Positions 34,779 to 44,520 of a DNA stretch of 45,592 nt are shown here, piece by piece (the first letter of the stretch is position 1; each line of letters starts with the position of its first letter). The notes beneath the pieces were generated by a model, which was given only the letters and a program-made list of their open reading frames with translations, had not been told where the DNA came from and did not search any database. Location: assembly GCF_900129025.1 (NCBI RefSeq), contig NZ_FQUM01000017.1, positions 1-45,592 on the forward strand, given 5' to 3'. The translations under genes were made by a program, and so were the position numbers. The DNA comes from Mariniphaga anaerophila (lineage in GTDB: Bacteria; Bacteroidota; Bacteroidia; Bacteroidales; Prolixibacteraceae).

Positions 34779-35885
34779 ATGAAGAAACTCAGTTACCTAA
34801 TCCTGTTACTGTTCTTATCGACAGTGCTCCCGGCACAAAATTTTTTCAGAGAAAAATTCGACAACGGCAAAAAATATATTCTGTTGGCCAACCCAACTGC
34901 AGGTAATATTGAAACAATAAACTTTCTTGTAAACCAAGGCTTGTTAAAAGTCGATCTGCGCAAGGTCCATTTTGTGGGCGTTTATTTTGAACACCAGAAT
35001 TATGATTTTAAGAAGAGTAAAAAATACATTCACGAACAAGAACTCACTCACTTCGATCTGCACGAATTCAGAGGAGATTTGAGCAAAAATAAATTGTTTG
35101 CGAACAACAGTTTAACGGAAGAGCTAAAATATGTCTTCCGAAATTCTGCGGGAATTTTCTTTTTTGGCGGGCCGGATATTCCGCCGGGAGTTTACAACGA
35201 AAAAAACAGCTTGTCGGTAGTAACCGATCCCGAGAGGCATTATTTCGAAACCACTTTTCTGTTTCACCTGCTAGGCAGCTTTCACAACGAAAAGTTCACT
35301 CCCTTTTTACAAGAGAACCCGGATTACTTTATTACCGGTTTTTGCCTGGGGATGCAAACCATGAATGTTGCCACCGGAGGCACGCTCATCCAGGATATTC
35401 CGGCAGAAGTTTACGGTGCTGTAACCGACAAGGCTACCTTGGAAACCCCAAAAGAAAACCTGCACCGCAATTACTGGCAAAACATTTCTGATGACACCCA
35501 GCTTATGGGGATCAATTTTCACCCGATACGTTTCACTACTCACCCGTTTTTCACCAAACGCGTAAAAGCCGGAAAAGACAGCAGCCCGTTAGTTTTAAGC
35601 AGTCACCACCAAGCAGCAGAAAAATTGGGGAAAGGTATGTTAGTAACAGCGGTGTCGTCCGATGGAAAAATTGTAGAAGCCCTTGCCCACGACACCTATC
35701 CGCATGTTTTTGCTGTACAGTTTCATCCCGAGGTACCGGCGTTATATGAGAACCAGGAAAAAAGAAAATTTCACCCGGACGACGCGCCCCAAACCTACCA
35801 CCAAATCATCGGTAAAAAGGGATTAAAATTCCATAAAAAATACTGGAAGTATATTTCAAAAGCACTTAAGAAGGCAGGCAAATAA
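34779..35885 (+). CDS. Exported class I glutamine amidotransferase-like hydrolase (C26-type)
   Basis: 368 residues from the ATG at 34779 (a nearby ATG at 34770 is possible); the signal is KLSYLILLLFLSTVLPAQ. The C26/GATase1 features are GIFFFGGPDIPPGVYNE, ITGFCLGMQTMN with nucleophile C189, and AVQFHPEVPALYE with H316 and E318, so the triad is complete. Family members hydrolyse gamma-glutamyl bonds, for example gamma-glutamyl-GABA or poly-gamma-glutamate. The signal peptide suggests a periplasmic version; its substrate is not known. Confidence 0.87.
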   Translation: MKKLSYLILLLFLSTVLPAQNFFREKFDNGKKYILLANPTAGNIETINFLVNQGLLKVDLRKVHFVGVYFEHQNYDFKKSKKYIHEQELTHFDLHEFRGDLSKNKLFANNSLTEELKYVFRNSAGIFFFGGPDIPPGVYNEKNSLSVVTDPERHYFETTFLFHLLGSFHNEKFTPFLQENPDYFITGFCLGMQTMNVATGGTLIQDIPAEVYGAVTDKATLETPKENLHRNYWQNISDDTQLMGINFHPIRFTTHPFFTKRVKAGKDSSPLVLSSHHQAAEKLGKGMLVTAVSSDGKIVEALAHDTYPHVFAVQFHPEVPALYENQEKRKFHPDDAPQTYHQIIGKKGLKFHKKYWKYISKALKKAGK

Positions 35886-36025
35886 TTCATCCTTTAGCAT
35901 CGCGTTTTACATTAAAAATTTCTCCCTCGTATTTTAATAAAATTCTTCTTTTGTGACGTTGTCAAGAACTTCGCATGCTGACAAGTGCAAGAGCATGAAC
36001 AAATCAGACTGTCAAGGAAGATCAG
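35886..36025. other. Trailer-side flank of the CRISPR array
   Basis: 140 AT-rich bases between the C26-type gene and the first array repeat. No ORF, promoter box or strong terminator was recognised. It should contain the 3' end of the pre-crRNA if the array is transcribed leftward. Confidence 0.4.
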
Positions 36026-38759
36026 GTTGAATGTCGTCTCAATTTTGCATCTAACCACAACTACGCGCTCCAAGATGCTCATGTAAGCTAGTTGAATGTC
36101 GTCTCAATTTTGCATCAAACCACAACAAAGCCATTGAAAAGCTTGATAGCAAAGGGTTGAATGTCGTCTCAATTTTGCATCAAACCACAACCAAATGATA
36201 AGCGAAGTCGAATTTCAAAAGGTTGAATGTCGTCTCAATTTTGCATCAAACCACAACGTCGTCGATAACTTTATGAAATGTAAGATGGTTGAATGTCGTC
36301 TCAATTTTGCATCAAACCACAACAACGAACTTTCCGGCCTGACCTTCGTAAGTGTTGAATGTCGTCTCAATTTTGCATCAAACCACAACTATCAGGGCAT
36401 TGGATGCCGCTTTGGATGCGTTGAATGTCGTCTCAATTTTGCATCAAACCACAACTTTCGGGTGGTGTCCCTTCGACTATTACTAGTTGAATGTCGTCTC
36501 AATTTTGCATCAAACCACAACTTTTTAAGCTGTCTATTTCATAATTTAGCAGTTGAATGTCGTCTCAATTTTGCATCAAACCACAACTTACATGAATGGT
36601 TTAAAAAGTTCCATTAAGTTGAATGTCGTCTCAATTTTGCATCAAACCACAACCAGAATAGCATATTAACCTATTTTTACTTCGTTGAATGTCGTCTCAA
36701 TTTTGCATCAAACCACAACTTCGGGAATATCAGGAACAATTTCGTATGAGTTGAATGTCGTCTCAATTTTGCATCAAACCACAACAAGGACATAAGAGAT
36801 TTGTTCGGACACTCTGTTGAATGTCGTCTCAATTTTGCATCAAACCACAACTATCAGGATTCAGAAGGGAATTTGTTTGAGGTTGAATGTCGTCTCAATT
36901 TTGCATCAAACCACAACATGTCGCCAATCGAAGTTGTTATCCAAAAGTTGAATGTCGTCTCAATTTTGCATCAAACCACAACTTGCGGACGGTTAAATTT
37001 TCTGCGTAGTTGTTGAATGTCGTCTCAATTTTGCATCAAACCACAACTACCAGCATATTATTTCACAAATAACTCATGTTGAATGTCGTCTCAATTTTGC
37101 ATCAAACCACAACTTGGCAGTCGAATGGGGTGATTATGACGGTGTTAAATGTCGTCTCAATTTTGCATCAAACCACAACTATCAGGACGGCGAAGGAAAT
37201 TTGTTTGAAGTTGAATGTCGTCTCAATTTTGCATCAAACCACAACGACCGGGCAGATGACCTGATAAAACGCGGGGTTGAATGTCGTCTCAATTTTGCAT
37301 CAAACCACAACGCTGTCGCAGCGCGAGCTGCTGATAGTCACGTTGAATGTCGTCTCAATTTTGCATCAAACCACAACCAGTATTAAAAGCAGGTAAGAAG
37401 GGGATCAGTTGAATGTCGTCTCAATTTTGCATCAAACCACAACCTTCAACGTATTTGTATAAAAAATCGTTTTGTTGAATGTCGTCTCAATTTTGCATCA
37501 AACCACAACTACACCGCAGGCGGCATTGCCCTTGCACGGTTGAATGTCGTCTCAATTTTGCATCAAACCACAACCCCCCTCCCTTCTTATATTTTGTTTC
37601 TAAAGTTGAATGTCGTCTCAATTTTGCATCAAACCACAACTACGCTATGAGGGCTCCTGCCTGTATCAACGTTGAATGTCGTCTCAATTTTGCATCAAAC
37701 CACAACTCAGAAACATCGGCGCCAGCCATCCAAAAAAGTTGAATGTCGTCTCAATTTTGCATCAAACCACAACTTGGGAATCTTATTTACTTCATGATTA
37801 CGAGTTGAATGTCGTCTCAATTTTGCATCAAACCACAACAACTCCGGGAACTACAAGTACAAACAGGATGTTGAATGTCGTCTCAATTTTGCATCAAACC
37901 ACAACGTTGGCGCAGGACAAAGAAATTATACAGGTGTTGAATGTCGTCTCAATTTTGCATCAAACCACAACGGGGTAGCGATGCAAATACACCATGGATG
38001 CGTTGAATGTCGTCTCAATTTTGCATCAAACCACAACCTGGTAATCGCTCTCGTTCATACCACGTTTGTTGAATGTCGTCTCAATTTTGCATCAAACCAC
38101 AACTAAAGTGTATACTTCTTCGCCTACATTTAGTTGAATGTCGTCTCAATTTTGCATCAAACCACAACCTTTCTGCGGTTTGATGCGGATAAGGCCGGTT
38201 GAATGTCGTCTCAATTTTGCATCAAACCACAACTAATAATATCAATGTGACCGTCTGGAAATGTTGAATGTCGTCTCAATTTTGCATCAAACCACAACCT
38301 GGATTTATCATCTTTTAACGCCGTTGTTGTTGAATGTCGTCTCAATTTTGCATCAAACCACAACCGGAGGGCAGAGAGCAGAGAGCAGGGAGGAGTTGAA
38401 TGTCGTCTCAATTTTGCATCAAACCACAACGCCTTGTTTTTTTGCCATTAAATATTTTCAGTTGAATGTCGTCTCAATTTTGCATCAAACCACAACTGAA
38501 GATTCGGCGTATAAAATTTTGCCTGAGTTGAATGTCGTCTCAATTTTGCATCAAACCACAACGGGCAGGAATCTACAGACGGAAGTGTTTACGTTGAATG
38601 TCGTCTCAATTTTGCATCAAACCACAACCCTGACGACACTAAAGATGTGGTAAAGGAGTTGAATGTCGTCTCAATTTTGCATCAAACCACAACCACCAAT
38701 GAAATTCAATTTCAGCGCAAAGAGTTGAATGTCGTCTCAATTTTGCATCAAACCACAAC

Positions 38760-38987
38760 AAGTCCACGGGCAATACCCAGTCCCTGGTAGTTGAATGTCG
38801 TCTCAATTTTGCATCAAACCACAACCGATTGCACTTCGATTGAAAGTTTGTGCTAGTTGAATGTCGTCTCAATTTTGCATCAAACCACAACAAGTCCACG
38901 GGCAATACCCAGTCCCTGGTAGTTGAATGTCGTCTCAATTTTGCATCAAACCACAACCGATTGCACTTCGATTGAAAGTTTGTGCTA
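38760..38987 (-). repeat. Duplicated two-spacer block inside the array
   Basis: Spacers at 38760-38789 and 38826-38855 recur in the same order at 38892-38921 and 38958-38987 without a visible base change, a tandem duplication of two repeat-spacer units. Confidence 0.92.
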
Positions 38988-39779
38988 GTTGAATGTCGTC
39001 TCAATTTTGCATCAAACCACAACTCCCCTTCGTAAGCTCTCTAATATCGCCGAGTTGAATGTCGTCTCAATTTTGCATCAAACCACAACTTTCACCTGAC
39101 AGTAAACGCAGTTCATAATGTTGAATGTCGTCTCAATTTTGCATCAAACCACAACCACTCATGGCATTGAGTGCCTCTTCTGCTTGTTGAATGTCGTCTC
39201 AATTTTGCATCAAACCACAACAGTTGAGCATGAAGTTGACGAGGAACATGAGTTGAATGTCGTCTCAATTTTGCATCAAACCACAACAATGCTGTCAGTT
39301 GCCATAAAAGCACAACAGTTGAATGTCGTCTCAATTTTGCATCAAACCACAACTTTCTCCATGAGGTTATAGAAAGTCCTGCGGTTGAATGTCGTCTCAA
39401 TTTTGCATCAAACCACAACTTAACGATCATGAGTAAAAAATTAACAGATGTTGAATGTCGTCTCAATTTTGCATCAAACCACAACCGATTGCACTTCGAT
39501 TGAAAGTTTGTGCTAGTTGAATGTCGTCTCAATTTTGCATCAAACCACAACTCCCCTTCGTAAGCTCTCTAATATCGCCGAGTTGAATGTCGTCTCAATT
39601 TTGCATCAAACCACAACTTTCACCTGACAGTAAACGCAGTTCATAATGTTGAATGTCGTCTCAATTTTGCATCAAACCACAACTTTCTCCATGAGGTTAT
39701 AGAAAGTCCTGCGGTTGAATGTCGTCTCAATTTTGCATCAAACCACAACTTAACGATCATGAGTAAAAAATTAACAGAT
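38958..39779 (-). repeat. Segmental duplication with internal deletion inside the array
   Basis: The spacer series starting at 38958, 39024, 39090, then 39354 and 39420 recurs in the same order at 39486, 39552, 39618, 39684 and 39750. The three spacers at 39156, 39222 and 39288 are present only in the left copy. The simplest history is tandem duplication of an eight-unit block, then loss of three units in one copy. Confidence 0.9.
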
Positions 39780-42700
39780 GTTGAATGTCGTCTCAATTTT
39801 GCATCAAACCACAACTGTTGTTATGCGCTGGGTGGTATAATTTACGTTGAATGTCGTCTCAATTTTGCATCAAACCACAACAGTGCGCCTGTGCCGTTGA
39901 ATACTTTCTTAGTTGAATGTCGTCTCAATTTTGCATCAAACCACAACTTATCGGCAACCCCCTTGTAGGAACTTTTCGTTGAATGTCGTCTCAATTTTGC
40001 ATCAAACCACAACAGGGATTTCAGGTTGTAATTATGTTACCCGGTTGAATGTCGTCTCAATTTTGCATCAAACCACAACTAGTTTTTGATTCGATTCGAA
40101 TGACAAGCTGTTGAATGTCGTCTCAATTTTGCATCAAACCACAACATGACGCACGACGTGATGTCACGGCCAAATGTTGAATGTCGTCTCAATTTTGCAT
40201 CAAACCACAACTTGATAAAGATGTGAGTCAACCGATTTTATGTTGAATGTCGTCTCAATTTTGCATCAAACCACAACTAGCAAGGTGGAGATAAAAAATT
40301 TGGGGCGTTGAATGTCGTCTCAATTTTGCATCAAACCACAACCACTACCTTGCCTACAGATTTAAGCGTGCTGTTGAATGTCGTCTCAATTTTGCATCAA
40401 ACCACAACCTATTGAAACCGTTCGAACACACAAAAAGAGTTGAATGTCGTCTCAATTTTGCATCAAACCACAACTAACTCCTTAAGTCTTCCGCGCTCCT
40501 CGCGGTTGAATGTCGTCTCAATTTTGCATCAAACCACAACGAAACACCATTTGAAGAATTTCTCATTGTGTTGAATGTCGTCTCAATTTTGCATCAAACC
40601 ACAACGGAATGCACGTAGTAACGGGTGCAATTCAAGTTGAATGTCGTCTCAATTTTGCATCAAACCACAACATAAATATGATACATACATGTGAACAGAT
40701 TGTTGAATGTCGTCTCAATTTTGCATCAAACCACAACTCGTTTTTGTCTGGCTTGTTGGCTAGTACCGTTGAATGTCGTCTCAATTTTGCATCAAACCAC
40801 AACGGTTTGGTCTCCGGTGGTTTCGTTAGCCGGTTGAATGTCGTCTCAATTTTGCATCAAACCACAACGCTGGCAGGTGTTTTACATTCGGATCGAAGTT
40901 GAATGTCGTCTCAATTTTGCATCAAACCACAACTTCTAGTTTGGTATATAATTCCAGAAAAATGTTGAATGTCGTCTCAATTTTGCATCAAACCACAACT
41001 TTATCAACCATGTAGGAATATGCAAGGTTTGTTGAATGTCGTCTCAATTTTGCATCAAACCACAACATAGAACTAGGTAGAAATCCATTCGGCTTTGTTG
41101 AATGTCGTCTCAATTTTGCATCAAACCACAACTGCAATTCGTTGTTGCTTCTTTCCGGCATTGTTGAATGTCGTCTCAATTTTGCATCAAACCACAACAT
41201 TGTTTTCTTCTTCGCTGAATAAATCAACGTTGAATGTCGTCTCAATTTTGCATCAAACCACAACCGTTTGCCGTGGTCTTCGGTAATGGTTGTTGTTGAA
41301 TGTCGTCTCAATTTTGCATCAAACCACAACTCCCGGTAGTTGTGCATAGTAATTGTTCCGGTTGAATGTCGTCTCAATTTTGCATCAAACCACAACCCAA
41401 GGATAATCATAATAATCATTAGTTCTGTTGAATGTCGTCTCAATTTTGCATCAAACCACAACTTTTTTTATTTTGTCGTTGTGAAAATACGAGTTGAATG
41501 TCGTCTCAATTTTGCATCAAACCACAACGTTTGCCACGTGTTAGCCATCTGGCGGGATGTTGAATGTCGTCTCAATTTTGCATCAAACCACAACAAAGGT
41601 CGTCCAACTCTGCAATAAATTGCGGTTGAATGTCGTCTCAATTTTGCATCAAACCACAACTAATATCATGACAACTTACAAAAAAAATTAGTTGAATGTC
41701 GTCTCAATTTTGCATCAAACCACAACTTTAACGACGATGGACTGAACAATTCATTAGTTGAATGTCGTCTCAATTTTGCATCAAACCACAACGTACCGAC
41801 GGGAAGGTGTATCCATTTCCCGGTTGAATGTCGTCTCAATTTTGCATCAAACCACAACCCACATAGCTCGCGAACGTTGTGCGTTATTGTTGAATGTCGT
41901 CTCAATTTTGCATCAAACCACAACGCCCTGAAGGCCTGGAAGGACGGTTAACCGTTGAATGTCGTCTCAATTTTGCATCAAACCACAACCCTGAGTAAAT
42001 TCTAAAGTATTACCTGTAAGTTGAATGTCGTCTCAATTTTGCATCAAACCACAACTTGGCCGGCCACACTTGCAAGCTTCCCTTCGTTGAATGTCGTCTC
42101 AATTTTGCATCAAACCACAACCACTCGGATGGCAACGGCAACACCTCGCCTGTTGAATGTCGTCTCAATTTTGCATCAAACCACAACATGGCGCTCATGC
42201 CCAACTCTTTGGCTATGTTGAATGTCGTCTCAATTTTGCATCAAACCACAACTTTATCCAATTAATCAATGCTTTGCCCGTTGTTGAATGTCGTCTCAAT
42301 TTTGCATCAAACCACAACCCAGTTGTTTATCTAGTATTTCTGCTTCAAGTTGAATGTCGTCTCAATTTTGCATCAAACCACAACTTTTGCCCGCTAAATA
42401 AAAATATTTTTGGTGTTGAATGTCGTCTCAATTTTGCATCAAACCACAACCCTAATTTTTGTAGTATAAATTCATTGTCAGTTGAATGTCGTCTCAATTT
42501 TGCATCAAACCACAACTTCAATCCGTTCCATTGCTTCCAAATTTTAGTTGAATGTCGTCTCAATTTTGCATCAAACCACAACATAACAGGGATGAACCTG
42601 TAAATTTCAAGAGTTGAATGTCGTCTCAATTTTGCATCAAACCACAACCCTCAATTGTCCCCCTCCAGGGGGACGAGGTTGAATGTCGTCTCAATTTTGC

Positions 42701-42910
42701 ATCAAACCACAACTTCTTTTTCGTCAACCCCCGCGATTACAGGGTTGAATGTCGTCTCAATTTTGCATCAAACCACAACGCTTAGCCCGACATTAACAAA
42801 CCCGCGAGTGTTGAATGTCGTCTCAATTTTGCATCAAACCACAACAATCTCAATTTCACGGTTAAACCCCTGAGGTTGAATGTCGTCTCAATTTTGCATC
42901 AAACCACAAC

Positions 42911-43132
42911 TAAGGGGGAGGAATAGCTTGTAAACACTGGCTTTTTCTCCAATTTTACAATCAAATAATTCCTGCTTCCGCACAAAGAAGTGGTTTAATG
43001 CGTCCATTTTTTTATTTCTAGTGGCAAAATCAATTTTCTTTTTTCAGTATTTCAAAGAACAACATAAAAGTAGATATTTTTAACAGATCCTCAAAGTTTT
43101 TAACGCGCTGAAACTCCTTGGTGTTCCCCTCT
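42911..43132 (-). promoter_or_regulatory. CRISPR leader region
   Basis: 222 bases between cas2 and the intact repeat end, AT-rich and without an ORF. By position it is the leader where new spacers enter and where the array promoter should be. I found no clear TAnnTTTG box on the - strand. It holds a possible anti-repeat at 42990-43001. Confidence 0.65.
42976..43001 (-). ncRNA. Possible tracrRNA anti-repeat
   Basis: On the - strand 43001-42990 reads GCATTAAACCAC, which pairs fully (one G-U wobble) with positions 4-15 of the predicted crRNA repeat (GTGGTTTGATGC). Only this part is complementary; the remaining repeat is not matched. It is followed at once by a small CTTC...GAAG hairpin. This is the part of the repeat that type II crRNAs retain for tracrRNA pairing. 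No promoter or terminator was identified, so a decayed repeat or leader motif is an alternative. Confidence 0.35.
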
Positions 43133-43471
43133 TCAGAACATTTCCAATTGTTTGGGGCCGGCGGGCAAGGGCGATGACTTTTTGCCCCACACATTTACAA
43201 TATTTCCATATTGCTTGTCGGTTACCGCAAGTATGCTCACCTGCCCTTTCTGGGGAATAAATCCCTTCACCCTTTTTATATGTACTTCTGCACTCTCTTT
43301 ACTGGCACAATGCCGGTTGTACACCGAAAACTGCATCATACTGAAACCATCGTTCATCAGGTCTTTTCTGAAACGGGTGGCCTGCCGCCGTTCGGTTTTG
43401 GTGGTAACCGGCAGGTCGAAAAACACAAACAGCCACATAATATGGTAAGCATTTAAACGGGTTAGTTCCAT
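43133..43471 (-). CDS. cas2: CRISPR-associated Cas2, type II character
   Basis: 112 residues from the ATG at 43471. The reading frame extends to a TTG at 43537 overlapping cas1, but the family usually starts just before the LNAYHIMWLFVFFDLPV strand, as here. D19 in FFDLP is the conserved acidic residue; MMQFSVYNRHCASKESAEVHIKRVKGFIP and VSILAVTDKQYGNI are characteristic of type II Cas2 proteins. It forms the adaptation complex with Cas1 and helps insert spacers at the leader end. It is the last gene before the array. Confidence 0.95.
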   Translation of the reverse strand: MELTRLNAYHIMWLFVFFDLPVTTKTERRQATRFRKDLMNDGFSMMQFSVYNRHCASKESAEVHIKRVKGFIPQKGQVSILAVTDKQYGNIVNVWGKKSSPLPAGPKQLEMF

Positions 43472-43529
43472 AGTTCTTTTATCAGACCTTTTCCTAACTT
43501 TCCAATGTCTGAAATTTCGAAAAAGATTT

Positions 43530-44420
43530 CTATTCAAATTCAGGATAAATAATTTTACGGGTCTCCCCGCTATAGCAGCGGCTTAGCGATGCTGTTGTTT
43601 GCGAAAGCGCCACCATTAATGGCCTTTTGTTTTCGGCAATATATACATCGGCGGCCATGAGCTGCAGCAGTTCCGCTTTATGCTCCTTTTCGAGCATCAG
43701 TGCATCAGGATATTTTTCGTACAGATTGAAAGCAATTTCATCAACCCAGGGGCGATAAGGTTCCATAATATCATCGGCCAGGCAAAACGCATTGTACCGG
43801 TTCCGGTGGTGGATACCCAAGGTAGCCAGGAGGCCCGAACCGGACAACGCCCGGGCTACAGCCGACCGCAACAGAATATACCCGTAGTTAAGAAACGGGT
43901 TGGGCGGTTCGCCATATCGGTCGCGAATAAACGTTTTGCCAAAAAGAGCCGTCCAGTATATGCGCGAGGCAAACCCTTCGCGGTTGTCACTGTCGCCACT
44001 TTTAATGGCTCGGGCAAGGGTTTTAAGTTGCGAAGCCGGCTTCCCAAACTTTTCGAGCAGGCGTGCCTGGTTTTTTATTTTCATCTCGATGGTTTGTTTC
44101 CACAGGTTCTTTTTAAGTGGCTCTGAAGCCGCAATTTGTGCCCTGAACAGTTCGCTTTGAATATGATGTGCATCCAGCGGCAACAGCATTGACGACGGCA
44201 TATGTTTACTGTCGCAAAGCACAGTGGCCACATTAAACTCTGCTAGCTCTTCCACCAGTTTCATGGTAAATGAAATCTGGGGATGATCGAGCACAATAAA
44301 TCCGAGGTCTTCAACCGGGGCTGTTTTTAAAGGAACACCGGATTTTTCTGACGCCACCAGTTGTTTGTTCTTTAACGATAAATGGCAGGGGCTGGAAATA
44401 AATAAGGTTCTTTTTAGCAT
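43530..44420 (-). CDS. cas1: CRISPR-associated Cas1, type II character
   Basis: 296 residues from the ATG at 44420. The sequence matches the type II (NMENI-like) Cas1 group: SGLLATLGIHHRNRYNAFCLADDIMEPYRPWVDE near the centre. The three metal-binding positions are visible as E148 (REGFASRIYW), H205 (GIHH) and E220 (DDIMEPYR), so the integrase should be active. Cas1 catalyses spacer insertion together with Cas2. It is 58 bp from the chosen cas2 start. In type II-C operons cas9 normally lies directly upstream; here that place is taken by repeat elements and a transposase gene. Confidence 0.97.
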   Translation of the reverse strand: MLKRTLFISSPCHLSLKNKQLVASEKSGVPLKTAPVEDLGFIVLDHPQISFTMKLVEELAEFNVATVLCDSKHMPSSMLLPLDAHHIQSELFRAQIAASEPLKKNLWKQTIEMKIKNQARLLEKFGKPASQLKTLARAIKSGDSDNREGFASRIYWTALFGKTFIRDRYGEPPNPFLNYGYILLRSAVARALSGSGLLATLGIHHRNRYNAFCLADDIMEPYRPWVDEIAFNLYEKYPDALMLEKEHKAELLQLMAADVYIAENKRPLMVALSQTTASLSRCYSGETRKIIYPEFE

Positions 44421-44437
44421 GGATTTTGGTTTTTCTT

Positions 44438-44520
44438 GAAATACTTTCGGGCTTTACTGGCACCGAAAAACTATTATTTTATTCCGAAATGTCTTTTTAA
44501 CCTTCGATGTTTCTGTTCCT
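44438..44520 (-). repeat. Degenerate REP-like element between cas1 and the transposase gene
   Basis: This stretch aligns without gaps over about 83-85 bases to the element at 44910-44994. It keeps CTTTCGGG...CACCGAAA, CCGAA.TGTCTTT and ACCTTCG in the same spacing, but many other positions differ. It starts 18 bp upstream of the cas1 ATG and runs to the last codon of the transposase gene. Confidence 0.6.

Larger units (their letters stand above)
36026..42910 (-). CRISPR. CRISPR array: 105 repeats of 36 bp, 104 spacers of 29-31 bp
   Basis: Repeats recur every 65-67 bp. On the - strand the repeat begins GTTGTGGTTTGATGC and ends GACATTCAAC, the GTTG...CAAC shape common in type II arrays. I counted 105 repeat starts, first at 36026 and last at 42875; 97 of the 104 spacers are distinct. 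The - orientation is inferred: the left-most repeat (36026-36061) has a T for A substitution, as terminal degenerate repeats do at the trailer end, and cas1-cas2 lie on the right reading toward the array, so the leader is 42911-43132. A second variant repeat (37144-37179) has GTTA instead of GTTG on the + strand. Confidence 0.98.

Noticed and set aside
36195-42873. Many ORFs of 60-157 codons on both strands across the array
   Set aside because: They encode periodic ECRLNFASNHN, LNVVSILHQTTT or LWFDAKLRRHST units, which are translations of the CRISPR repeat in different frames, not genes.
36026-42910. Assignment of the array to type VI-B (Cas13b), whose 36-bp repeats also begin GTTG and end CAAC
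   Set aside because: VI-B loci usually lack their own cas1/cas2, and the adjacent Cas1 and Cas2 are of the type II kind. No Cas13b gene is present in the window. The possibility is kept only for the unseen effector.
43472-43537. Longer cas2 beginning at the TTG at 43537
   Set aside because: The extra 22 residues have no counterpart in the family; the ATG at 43471 gives the normal Cas2 start and length.
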